Assembly: GCA_031277395.1 (NCBI GenBank)
Contig: JAITML010000022.1
Span: 1-34,759, forward strand
DNA from: Methylobacillus sp.
Lineage (GTDB): Bacteria; Pseudomonadota; Gammaproteobacteria; Burkholderiales; Methylophilaceae
Reading direction: 5' to 3'
Length of the DNA stretch: 34,759 nucleotides
Under the pieces are notes generated by a model. It was not told where the DNA came from. It searched no databases and saw only the letters and a program-made list of their open reading frames with translations. The position numbers were made by a program, and so were the translations under genes. The first letter of the stretch is position 1. Every line of letters starts with the position of its first letter. Positions 26,084-34,759 of this stretch are shown in pieces.

Positions 26084-26784
26084 AGCGCGGTTATTTCATC
26101 ACCGGTACCGACACCGGCGTGGGCAAGACACTGATTGCCTCCGCGCTCGTGCATCACTTCGCGCAGAACGGCCAGCGCGCGGTCGGCCTCAAACCCGTCG
26201 CCACCGGTTGCGCGTGGCACGACGGGCAACTGCTCTCCGATGATGTCGCAGAGTTGCAAGCAGCAAGCAATGTCACATTACCGTTGCAGATCATCAATCC
26301 CTATGCGTTTGAGCCACCGCTTGCGCCGCATATTGCCGCCGCACTGGTTGGGCAGCGCATCGAAATAAAAACCTTGCTGAACGCCTATGAGCAAGCCGCG
26401 ACCGCTACGGATGTCGTTGTGGTCGAAGGCGTGGGCGGTTTTCGTGTGCCGCTCAACAACCATGAAGACACTGCCGACCTCGCCGCGCGTTTGGCATTGC
26501 CCGTGATTCTGGTTATCGGAGTGCGCCTCGGCTGCCTCAGTCACGCCCTGCTCACTGCGGAATCCATCGCGTCGCGCGGCCTGAAACTGGCAAGCTGGGT
26601 TGCCAACGTAATTGATCCGCAAATGGCCGCGTTGCAGGAGTATGTGCAGTCACTAAAACAAAGAATCGCAGCACCTTGCTTGGGCGTTGTGCCGTGGAAT
26701 GAGCGGGCGGATTTTGTTCAGATCGAGGCTCTGTTAAGGCAACAAGGAGCAGGAATTTTGCAGTCGAATGATAAAATCCTTTAA
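26080..26784 (+). CDS. bioD: ATP-dependent dethiobiotin synthetase
   Basis: BioD closes the ureido ring of dethiobiotin using CO2 and ATP. The 234-residue product starts MKRGYFITGTDTGVGKT, with the P-loop at residues 9-17 and K16, followed by GLKPVATGC, FEPPLAPHIAA and VVVEGVGGFRVPL. ATG 26080 overlaps the bioC TGA, so it is chosen over an in-frame ATG at 26014 inside bioC. It is the last bio gene. bioA is absent, so the 7,8-diaminopelargonate step must be encoded elsewhere. Confidence 0.95.
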   Translation: MKRGYFITGTDTGVGKTLIASALVHHFAQNGQRAVGLKPVATGCAWHDGQLLSDDVAELQAASNVTLPLQIINPYAFEPPLAPHIAAALVGQRIEIKTLLNAYEQAATATDVVVVEGVGGFRVPLNNHEDTADLAARLALPVILVIGVRLGCLSHALLTAESIASRGLKLASWVANVIDPQMAALQEYVQSLKQRIAAPCLGVVPWNERADFVQIEALLRQQGAGILQSNDKIL

Positions 26785-26818
26785 GTCTCTTAGCCATCCG
26801 GATTTTCCGTAGACAGCA

Positions 26819-28786
26819 ATGAAGAAAGCGAAGAATATGCAAATGCCGCGTCTTTTACAGCTTGTCGCTTTGCTTGCCATGTTGGTGAGCATGGCCGCGT
26901 TCTCACCGATGGCTCCGGCTTCCAGCACATCAAAATATCCCATTGAAGCACCGGAATATCGCATCTGGGATTCAATAGATACTGAGGATACGTTAATCAT
27001 CGGCCAGTTGGAAAACAGGCTGTATCTGTACCGCTACCTGCATCAGCAGGACGGCAAGCTGGATTTTCGCTCGCAGCCGATGCTGATGCCGATTGAAGCA
27101 GCTTGGAGTTCAGGCAGAGTGATCGTGATTGCTGACACACCAAACCAGAAGTTTCCCTGGTATCGGATCAGTTATTTCATCGCCGATGATGTGGGGCGTG
27201 AATATCCAACGTACGACCCGCCATCCAGTAATAGAGACCCGCGGACTGCCGGTTTCATGGTGGATATGACAGGCAAGGTGTACGCTTACGTCATCGGCAG
27301 CAAAGAGGATGGTGTAGATCGCCCCAGGCACGCCGTCATCACCAGCACGGAGCCCTGGACCGAAGAACTCAAGGCGCAGTTATCGGCTACGCTGATAGAT
27401 AAATTTCGTAACAAGTTTGACGGCGAGATTCGCTTTGAATACCGTGAGCCGATCAAAAATCTCACCACCGAACTCCTTGCCTTGCACAAAAAAACGCGCG
27501 CGATCCCCAACCAGCGCAGCGTCGAATTCAAGAGCGCGCTCTCCGATCTGCGCCGCTTCATTTTGGAGCAAGACGCCCGTCGCATTGATCCTGACAACAA
27601 AAACTCGATGGTGGTCACCGCGTTAAACGATTATGGCGACTGGATTGGTTTGTGGGGCGATGGACGGGAAGCCATCAACATCCTGACCGAAGTGTTGCGG
27701 CGTTCTCCTGAACGCCTGCCCGTGTTGCTGAACCGCGCCGATGCGTACTGGAAAGAGAGCGGAAAATTCCAGAATGATCGCGACAACGGTGACTACTATC
27801 GCAACTTCTACAAAACACATGCGCGCGAAGATTACCGCCAATATTGTCTGCGCCAATTGGCCGACAACAAACCCATACATGGCAACACCGCCAAACGCAT
27901 CATGACGGCGTTGGAAGTAACCGCCTTGAGCGCCGAAACCTGCCGACTGCAAACACGGATTTTTCAGTCCATCGAAGCGGATGATCTGGAAGCCGTGCGC
28001 GCCGAACTGGCGAGCGGGCAAGACCCCAACATCAAGAACGACAAAAATCTTTCGGCGCTGGAAGTCGCCGCGAACGGGAAAAAACTGGAAATCATCCGGG
28101 TATTGGTCGCGGCAGGCGCCAGAGCCGATACCAAGAAAGAAATCGCTGGTGATAACTACCCCATGCTGGCGCGCGTCATGGCGAACCGGGAGAAAATTTC
28201 CGATGAACAATACTACGCGCTGCTGGATGCCTTGCTTGAATCAGGCGCGTCAGTGGATGCGATACTCAACGATAGACCTTTGTTGTCACTGGCGGTCGCC
28301 ACGCAGGATCGCGACGCCTTCAACTACCTGCTCGACCACGGCGCCAACCCCAATATACGCGGCGCAGGCAAGATGGAGGAAACGGTATTTTTCGTGGCCA
28401 TAAACAGACCGCGAACGCTGTGGTTTGCCGAAAAACTGCTGGAAAAAGGCGCGGATGTCAATGGCGCGCATATCACCAGTTATTACGGCAGCGATCCTTG
28501 CTGGAAGACCGCACTGGGAGACACCATATCCGCTTTGCGTCCCGAGGAACCAACACTGTCTTTGGCCAGGGAGCGCATACAGTTTTTGCTGGATCACGGC
28601 GCTAATCCGACGATAGGCGGCTGCGGCGGCACCGACCAAGTACCGCCGCATCAGGGAATGGAAGAAGCGATGAAACAACTTGCGAAGCAGGACAAGTTGT
28701 CTCCGGAAATCCGCAGCGAGGTGGAAGAAAAATTAAAGCAAGCCGCAGCGAAATATGAGCCGCGTCCATCAGCTCAACAAAACTGA
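26819..28786 (+). CDS. Large exported ankyrin-repeat protein
   Basis: The 655-residue product begins with a basic, hydrophobic N-terminus (residues 1-35, PRLLQLVALLAMLVSMAAF) that looks like a signal peptide or a membrane anchor. A novel N-terminal domain of about 250 residues is followed by a helical region with one TPR-like segment (about 280-315). About five ankyrin repeats run from residue 383 to 600, for example DLEAVRAELASGQDPNI and DRDAFNYLLDHGANPNI. A charged tail (EVEEKLKQAAAKYEP) ends it. Exported ankyrin proteins are often partners of envelope or secreted proteins; the partner is unknown. Only a weak ribosome site precedes the ATG. It starts 34 bases after bioD and converges on clpB. 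Confidence 0.7.
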   Translation: MKKAKNMQMPRLLQLVALLAMLVSMAAFSPMAPASSTSKYPIEAPEYRIWDSIDTEDTLIIGQLENRLYLYRYLHQQDGKLDFRSQPMLMPIEAAWSSGRVIVIADTPNQKFPWYRISYFIADDVGREYPTYDPPSSNRDPRTAGFMVDMTGKVYAYVIGSKEDGVDRPRHAVITSTEPWTEELKAQLSATLIDKFRNKFDGEIRFEYREPIKNLTTELLALHKKTRAIPNQRSVEFKSALSDLRRFILEQDARRIDPDNKNSMVVTALNDYGDWIGLWGDGREAINILTEVLRRSPERLPVLLNRADAYWKESGKFQNDRDNGDYYRNFYKTHAREDYRQYCLRQLADNKPIHGNTAKRIMTALEVTALSAETCRLQTRIFQSIEADDLEAVRAELASGQDPNIKNDKNLSALEVAANGKKLEIIRVLVAAGARADTKKEIAGDNYPMLARVMANREKISDEQYYALLDALLESGASVDAILNDRPLLSLAVATQDRDAFNYLLDHGANPNIRGAGKMEETVFFVAINRPRTLWFAEKLLEKGADVNGAHITSYYGSDPCWKTALGDTISALRPEEPTLSLARERIQFLLDHGANPTIGGCGGTDQVPPHQGMEEAMKQLAKQDKLSPEIRSEVEEKLKQAAAKYEPRPSAQQN

Positions 28787-28804
28787 GCGAAACGAGGAGC
28801 CAGA

Positions 28805-31429
<2,625 letters not shown>

Positions 31430-31463
31430 AGTGACTCCTGAATAAAAGATCAGCTACGGTTGT

Positions 31464-31491
31464 AGATGGGGCGGAAATATGAAATTTCAAC
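31464..31491 (-). promoter_or_regulatory. RpoH (sigma-32) heat-shock promoter of clpB
   Basis: On the minus strand GTTGAAA (31491-31485) is followed after 13 bases by CCCCATCT (31471-31464). The -10 box matches the sigma-32 consensus CCCCATNT exactly, and the -35 is close to CTTGAAA. The distance to the clpB ATG (31429) is normal. This predicts heat-shock induction. Confidence 0.82.
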
Positions 31492-31492
31492 T

Positions 31493-31511
31493 CCTCCCCT
31501 TGAAGGGGAGG
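31493..31511. repeat. Perfect G/C-rich palindrome between clpB and nadC
   Basis: CCTCCCC (31493-31499) and GGGGAGG (31505-31511) flank TTGAA, so the nineteen-base element is a near-perfect palindrome. It lies beside the clpB -35 box and before nadC. It resembles 936-964. Confidence 0.55.
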
Positions 31512-31549
31512 GATAAAATATACTGCGCTTTTACCACTTCCCGATACCC

Positions 31550-32389
31550 ATGCCCCCCAACCTCGCCCCCCACATCCACGCCAACGTCACCGCCGCCCTG
31601 GAGGAAGACATCGGCACCGGCGACCTCACCGCGCAACTCATCCCCGCGCACACGCAATCTGCCGCCCGCATCATCACCCGTCAAGACATGGTGCTGTGCG
31701 GCACGCCCTGGTTTGAAGGCTGCTTCCGCGCGCTGGACGCAAACTGCGAAATCCGCTGGCATCTGCGCGAAGGCGAAACCGCCACCGCTGGACAAACGCT
31801 GTGCGAATTGCGCGGCGACGCGCGCGCGTTGCTCACCGCCGAACGTCCCGCGCTGAATTTTTTGCAGATGCTCTCCGCCACCGCCACCGTCACGCGCCGC
31901 TACGTGGACGCCATCGCAGGCACGAAAGCGCGCATCATGGACACGCGCAAAACGCTGCCGGGTTTGCGCATGGCGCAGAAATACGCCGTGACAACCGGCG
32001 GCGGACACAACCAACGCATCGGCTTGTTCGACGGCATTTTGATCAAAGAAAATCACATCCTCGCCGCAGGCGGCATCCGCGCAGCGCTCGAAGCCGCGCG
32101 ACAAATCGCACCGGCGAACGTGTCAATACAAATCGAAGTGGAAAATCTGGATGAATTGCGCGAAGCGCTGGATGCGGGCGCAGTGTTAATCCTGCTCGAT
32201 AATTTCAATCTCGATGACATGCGCGCCGCCGTCACCCTCACCGCCAAACGCGCCGAACTCGAAGCCTCCGGCGGCGTCAATCTGCAAACCGTGCGCGCGA
32301 TTGCCGAGACCGGCGTGGATCGGATTTCGATAGGCGCGCTGACGAAGGATGTGATGGCGATTGATTTGTCGATGCGGTTTGCGGATTGA
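31550..32389 (+). CDS. nadC: Nicotinate-nucleotide pyrophosphorylase (quinolinate phosphoribosyltransferase)
   Basis: NadC converts quinolinate and PRPP to nicotinate mononucleotide in NAD synthesis. The 279-residue product shows EEDIGTGDLTA, the core ERPALNFLQMLSATAT, MDTRKTLPGLRMAQKYAV, GGGHNQRIGLFDGILIKENH and EVENLDEL, then the C-terminal substrate loop LILLDNFNLDDM and SIGALT. ATG 31550 has no clear ribosome site, but the N-terminus fits the family; a TATACT box at 31519-31524 may be its -10. It diverges from clpB. Confidence 0.96.
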   Translation: MPPNLAPHIHANVTAALEEDIGTGDLTAQLIPAHTQSAARIITRQDMVLCGTPWFEGCFRALDANCEIRWHLREGETATAGQTLCELRGDARALLTAERPALNFLQMLSATATVTRRYVDAIAGTKARIMDTRKTLPGLRMAQKYAVTTGGGHNQRIGLFDGILIKENHILAAGGIRAALEAARQIAPANVSIQIEVENLDELREALDAGAVLILLDNFNLDDMRAAVTLTAKRAELEASGGVNLQTVRAIAETGVDRISIGALTKDVMAIDLSMRFAD

Positions 32390-32390
32390 T

Positions 32391-32411
32391 GAATCCCGCA
32401 GATTGGGATTC
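32391..32411 (+). terminator. Hairpin immediately after nadC
   Basis: GAATCCC (32391-32397) and GGGATTC (32405-32411) pair perfectly around a seven-base loop, one base after the nadC stop. No T-run follows, so intrinsic termination is uncertain. The rest of the 113-base gap to the next gene shows nothing else. Confidence 0.5.
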
Positions 32412-32502
32412 GCTTTGCTTCATCCCGGCCTGCGAGGTTGAAAAAATTGATGCTGACCCTTTCGACTCTTTCCGCGCGTCAACATATATGACATAACTCC
32501 AA

Positions 32503-32892
32503 TTAAATTGCTTGCGTGGGATCGTCCTGCTCAACCGGCTTGCTTGCTGCGTCCTTATCAGATTCTTTCCGCTCCCGGATGATGTCATTACATAAATCGA
32601 TGCACTCGTCGCAGATCAAGTTGAAAGCGCCGTTATCATCAGCGAATAGATATTTCACCTGATACCGGCTCCTTCCGCAGAATGCGCAAAACAATATTCC
32701 AGAATGATTCTGATGGCTCGCTTCAATCGTGCTGTCACCCTGCAATTTTTTACCGACAAGATCGTTGCACGCCTTGACGCATTCATTGCAAATATATACG
32801 CCTGATTCTGAAATCAGGGAATCAACATCATGTTGGCTCTTGCCGCAAAATGAGCAAGATAGAGTCTTTTCATGAGTAGTCACAACTTTCAT
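32503..32892 (-). CDS. Tandem ClpX-type zinc-binding domain protein, no ATPase
   Basis: The 129-residue product contains two ClpX-like zinc-binding domains in a row. The first has C13/C16 and C35/C38 ([12 protein letters not shown]... and [12 protein letters not shown]), the second C69/C72 and C94/C97 ([11 protein letters not shown]... and [12 protein letters not shown]). In ClpX this domain dimerises and recruits substrates and adaptors; here there is no AAA+ module and no other domain, only a charged tail. The ATG at 32892 is two bases after the stop of the upstream gene (TAAGGATG). A GTG at 32919 in the same frame is possible. The region is visibly more A/T-rich than its neighbours. A role as a modulator of Clp proteolysis is inference. 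Confidence 0.8.
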   Translation of the reverse strand: MKVVTTHEKTLSCSFCGKSQHDVDSLISESGVYICNECVKACNDLVGKKLQGDSTIEASHQNHSGILFCAFCGRSRYQVKYLFADDNGAFNLICDECIDLCNDIIRERKESDKDAASKPVEQDDPTQAI

Positions 32893-32894
32893 CC

Positions 32895-33062
32895 TTATTT
32901 CATATTCCCAAACGCACACTGGCTACACTTGAATCCCCGCCCATACTGCCCGCTATGTCGATTGATGCACTGCTGACAAACACGGTAGCCGCACTTGTCG
33001 CAAACGTACCAGCGAAAATTGGCAGGGAACTGCGCTCTGCAACATTGGCATGGAATATTCAT
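32895..33062 (-). CDS. 55-residue four-knuckle zinc-finger protein
   Basis: This short gene reads from ATG 33062 to TAA 32895. Its ATG overlaps the Sel1-gene TGA as ATGA, and its stop is two bases before the next ATG, so it is well placed to be real. The product has nine cysteines arranged as four CxxC pairs: C5/C8, C21/C24, C29/C32 and C46/C49. The spacing is C-x2-C-x12-C-x2-C-x4-C-x2-C-x13-C-x2-C, which can bind two zinc ions in a cross-brace. The middle [14 protein letters not shown] resembles FYVE or ZZ fingers in pattern. C7 is extra. I know of no named bacterial family for it. It would be a small cytoplasmic protein without a catalytic domain. Confidence 0.72.
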   Translation of the reverse strand: MNIPCQCCRAQFPANFRWYVCDKCGYRVCQQCINRHSGQYGRGFKCSQCAFGNMK

Positions 33063-33472
33063 GCGATCTCCCGAGGTGTTCTTTTCTCAGCCGCTTTGCG
33101 GTACCAATAGGCTGCATCCCTGTAACTTTGTGGAACGCCCCTGCCGCGCTCGTACATCATTCCCAAATTGAATTGCGCTTCAAAATCTCCCTGTTCGGCT
33201 GACTTGCGAAACCACAAAACGGCCTCCTCGTCATCCTGCGCCACGCCTTCACCCTCGGCATACATGCAACCCAGGCAAAACTGCGCCTCCGCCATCCCCT
33301 GCATCGCAGCCTTGCGGAACCAAATAGCGGCACCTTCATAGCTTTGCGCGGCGTCATCCCCCTCGTAATACCGCGCGCCCAGCCAGAACTGCGCCTCGGG
33401 GTCTCCATGCTTGGCCGCCTTTCGGCATTGAACAAGCTCTCTTTCAGCCCCCTGCAAATCGAACTTCGCCAT
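33059..33472 (-). CDS. Sel1-repeat protein
   Basis: The 137-residue product consists of three 36-residue Sel1-like (TPR-related) repeats at 23-58, 59-94 and 95-130, each with the core AQF-x-LG-x-(R/M)Y-x-x-G-x-(G)-V-x-Q-(S/D)-x-x-x-A-x-x-W-(F/Y)-R-K(A/S). A short N-terminal cap MAKFDLQGAERE precedes them. There is no signal peptide, so it is probably cytoplasmic. ATG 33472 is preceded by GAAGG, and lies eight bases after the stop of the upstream gene. Sel1 repeats bind other proteins; the partner is probably in the same cluster. Confidence 0.82.
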   Translation of the reverse strand: MAKFDLQGAERELVQCRKAAKHGDPEAQFWLGARYYEGDDAAQSYEGAAIWFRKAAMQGMAEAQFCLGCMYAEGEGVAQDDEEAVLWFRKSAEQGDFEAQFNLGMMYERGRGVPQSYRDAAYWYRKAAEKRTPREIA

Positions 33473-33480
33473 TTTTACCT

Positions 33481-34506
33481 TCACCAATGCATTCCGATAT
33501 ACAGAACGACGCACACAACAGCGAAGCCAACGACCCACGCTTTGTTTCTCGAAAGCTCCGATTGCTGTTGCAGCGAAGCAGGTTTTTTCACCGAAAATTC
33601 ATCGGCAATTTTTCTCCACTCCTCATCAAGCGAAGGCCACGGCGCGTATTCCATTCGCTCGATCTCGGCGATGGTATTGCGTAATCGTTTTATTTCTTTT
33701 TTCCGTGTTTCCTTCTGCGCGTCGAGATTATCCAAATGCTTTCCATCCTGCCTTGAAGCCAACCCCGCCGCCTGCTTCGCCTTTACGCCATCAATCTGCC
33801 GCTGAATGTGGTCGGCATCTTGTTTGATTTTGGCGATTTCACTTTCCAGCGACGCGATGTCTGCCTGCTTTTTCTTGTCAAAATTTTCCTGCTCAACCAT
33901 GCGCACGGCATTTTTTGCATTGAACGCTTTATCCAGGCGCGTTTTCAAATCCTGCATTTCCCTGCCTGCCCGTTCGTACAACGCAAGCCTGCCTGCGACT
34001 TCAGCATCGCCGGGATTAAGCTGCATGGCGGATTGAAGTTTGGATGTTCTATCGACGACAAACGGAGAATAAATTTCTTCCAGCAAGTGTCGTAGCCCGC
34101 CCAGAACATTGACGGGCAACCTGTCGATGTTTTCCGGCGTGACCCACAGCAACAACTCGGTTGCCTTGCCGGTTTTTTCCGGATCGTCGGCGTAGGTTTC
34201 AATGTAGTTTCGCCGCAGACGGGCTTCTGTAAATTTTTCCTTCGCAAAAACCGTGAGCCACCAGGGGCTGGTGACAATCGCCGTCACCAGACCGGCGCTG
34301 AGTGCGATGATGGGGTTGTTGTACACGGCAGCGCCAAAAAGCATCGGCGCTTTCCTGCCGATTGCGCCACCAATATCGCCCCCGCTTTCAGACTGGCGAA
34401 GCTGAGCCTCAATCCGAATCATCTCGGCGAAACAACGATTGTTGGGAGCTATTTTCATGAGCAGCTTATTGAAGTCGCGATGAAGCCCTGCCGCAACATG
34501 CCGCAT
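33481..34506 (-). CDS. Hypothetical membrane protein with long coiled coil
   Basis: The 341-residue product has a hydrophobic stretch at about 65-87 (IIALSAGLVTAIVTS...WWLTVF), a long charged coiled coil at about 205-300, and a C-terminal membrane helix (KAWVVGFAVVCVVLYIGMHW) that ends the protein, so it may be tail-anchored. ATG 34506 has AGGA seven bases upstream. It overlaps the preceding gene by 41 bases; a later ATG at 34458 would avoid overlap but lacks a ribosome site. No family is recognised. Confidence 0.65.
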   Translation of the reverse strand: MRHVAAGLHRDFNKLLMKIAPNNRCFAEMIRIEAQLRQSESGGDIGGAIGRKAPMLFGAAVYNNPIIALSAGLVTAIVTSPWWLTVFAKEKFTEARLRRNYIETYADDPEKTGKATELLLWVTPENIDRLPVNVLGGLRHLLEEIYSPFVVDRTSKLQSAMQLNPGDAEVAGRLALYERAGREMQDLKTRLDKAFNAKNAVRMVEQENFDKKKQADIASLESEIAKIKQDADHIQRQIDGVKAKQAAGLASRQDGKHLDNLDAQKETRKKEIKRLRNTIAEIERMEYAPWPSLDEEWRKIADEFSVKKPASLQQQSELSRNKAWVVGFAVVCVVLYIGMHW

Positions 34507-34759
34507 AGCCTTTTCCTGATCCGCAGGGGCACGGCAGGGTCGCGCGGTTTACTTCGGTGTTGATGACGGGAGCGGATGAGGAGCCATTTCCGGAGCGTGC
34601 CAAATAGTAAAGAAAAAACACCGTTGCCACGGTGACACAAAGACCAAGCGCAGGATCTGAAGACCAAGCGGCCACGTTGATGAGGAATGCAACCATCGCC
34701 AGCGCAAGCACGACCATGACCGCCAGTTTGGCCAGCAGGAATGCGCCGAAGGCGATGGC
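34466..34759 (-). CDS. Membrane protein with C-terminal SEC-C motif, 5' end outside the window
   Basis: The frame is open to the window edge, so the N-terminus is not visible; an internal ATG lies at 34717. The visible part has two or three hydrophobic segments (FGAFLLAKLAVMVVLALAMVAF and LGLCVTVATVFFLYYL), a Ser/Gly linker, and a SEC-C-type zinc motif PCPCGSGKGYAACCG near the end. SEC-C motifs bind zinc, and in SecA also SecB or ribosomes. The cluster continues with the coiled-coil gene that starts inside it. Function is unknown. Confidence 0.68.
   Translation of the reverse strand, partial: AIAFGAFLLAKLAVMVVLALAMVAFLINVAAWSSDPALGLCVTVATVFFLYYLARSGNGSSSAPVINTEVNRATLPCPCGSGKGYAACCGRASSRLQ

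Overview
The window looks like chromosomal core DNA of a betaproteobacterium, most likely of the Nitrosomonadales/Gallionellaceae type. This is inferred from protein sequence character and gene order (miaB-phoH-ybeY-corC, a SecB/GpsA block, bioBFHCD behind comF, and an ompR-envZ pair close to the enterobacterial proteins); no taxonomic marker gene is present. Coding density is high, no gap exceeds 300 bases, and I see no tRNA, rRNA, CRISPR array, insertion sequence or phage gene.

Layout. 1-2070: the end of an exported-type beta-propeller protein, gcvH, and a small EF-hand protein read convergently. 2075-4083: ompR-envZ with overlapping stop/start and tandem GTAAC boxes upstream. 4121-5500: cysG (siroheme synthase, minus). 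5572-9588: miaB, phoH, ybeY and corC (tRNA modification, ribosome maturation and corC-type transport), then a small exported protein with a BamE-like look. 9735-13016: a two-helix membrane protein, mscL with a zinc-ribbon tail, a radical SAM protein, a YjbQ-family protein and a bacterial alkaline-ceramidase-like (CREST) membrane protein. 13038-15897: envC-like factor and gpmI (minus). 16008-19796: an ArsR-family regulator with a SqrR/BigR-like cysteine pair, membrane-anchored rhodanese, glutaredoxin, secB, an SH3-like exported protein, gpsA and a hypothetical exported protein. 19901-21817: comF, a hypothetical helical-repeat protein and trmL (minus). 21862-26784: a membrane protein followed by a complete biotin operon, bioB-bioF-bioH-bioC-bioD, in which every junction overlaps. 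26819-28786: a large exported ankyrin-repeat protein. 28805-31429: clpB (minus), preceded by a very good RpoH heat-shock promoter. 31550-32389: nadC.

32503-34759 (minus) is the least ordinary part. It is a compact five-gene cluster: a membrane protein with a SEC-C zinc motif (cut by the window end), a membrane/coiled-coil protein, a Sel1-repeat protein, a 55-residue protein with four CxxC knuckles spaced like an eukaryotic cross-brace (FYVE-type) finger, and a protein made of two tandem ClpX-type zinc-binding domains without the ATPase. The genes overlap or nearly touch, so they are probably co-expressed. I do not recognise the cluster as a named system, and it is the best candidate here for undescribed biology.

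Smaller points of interest are G/C-rich palindromes recurring between genes (near 936, 19855 and 31493, with a degraded copy near 9177), a hairpin element before gpsA, and several genes whose best start is TTG or GTG.
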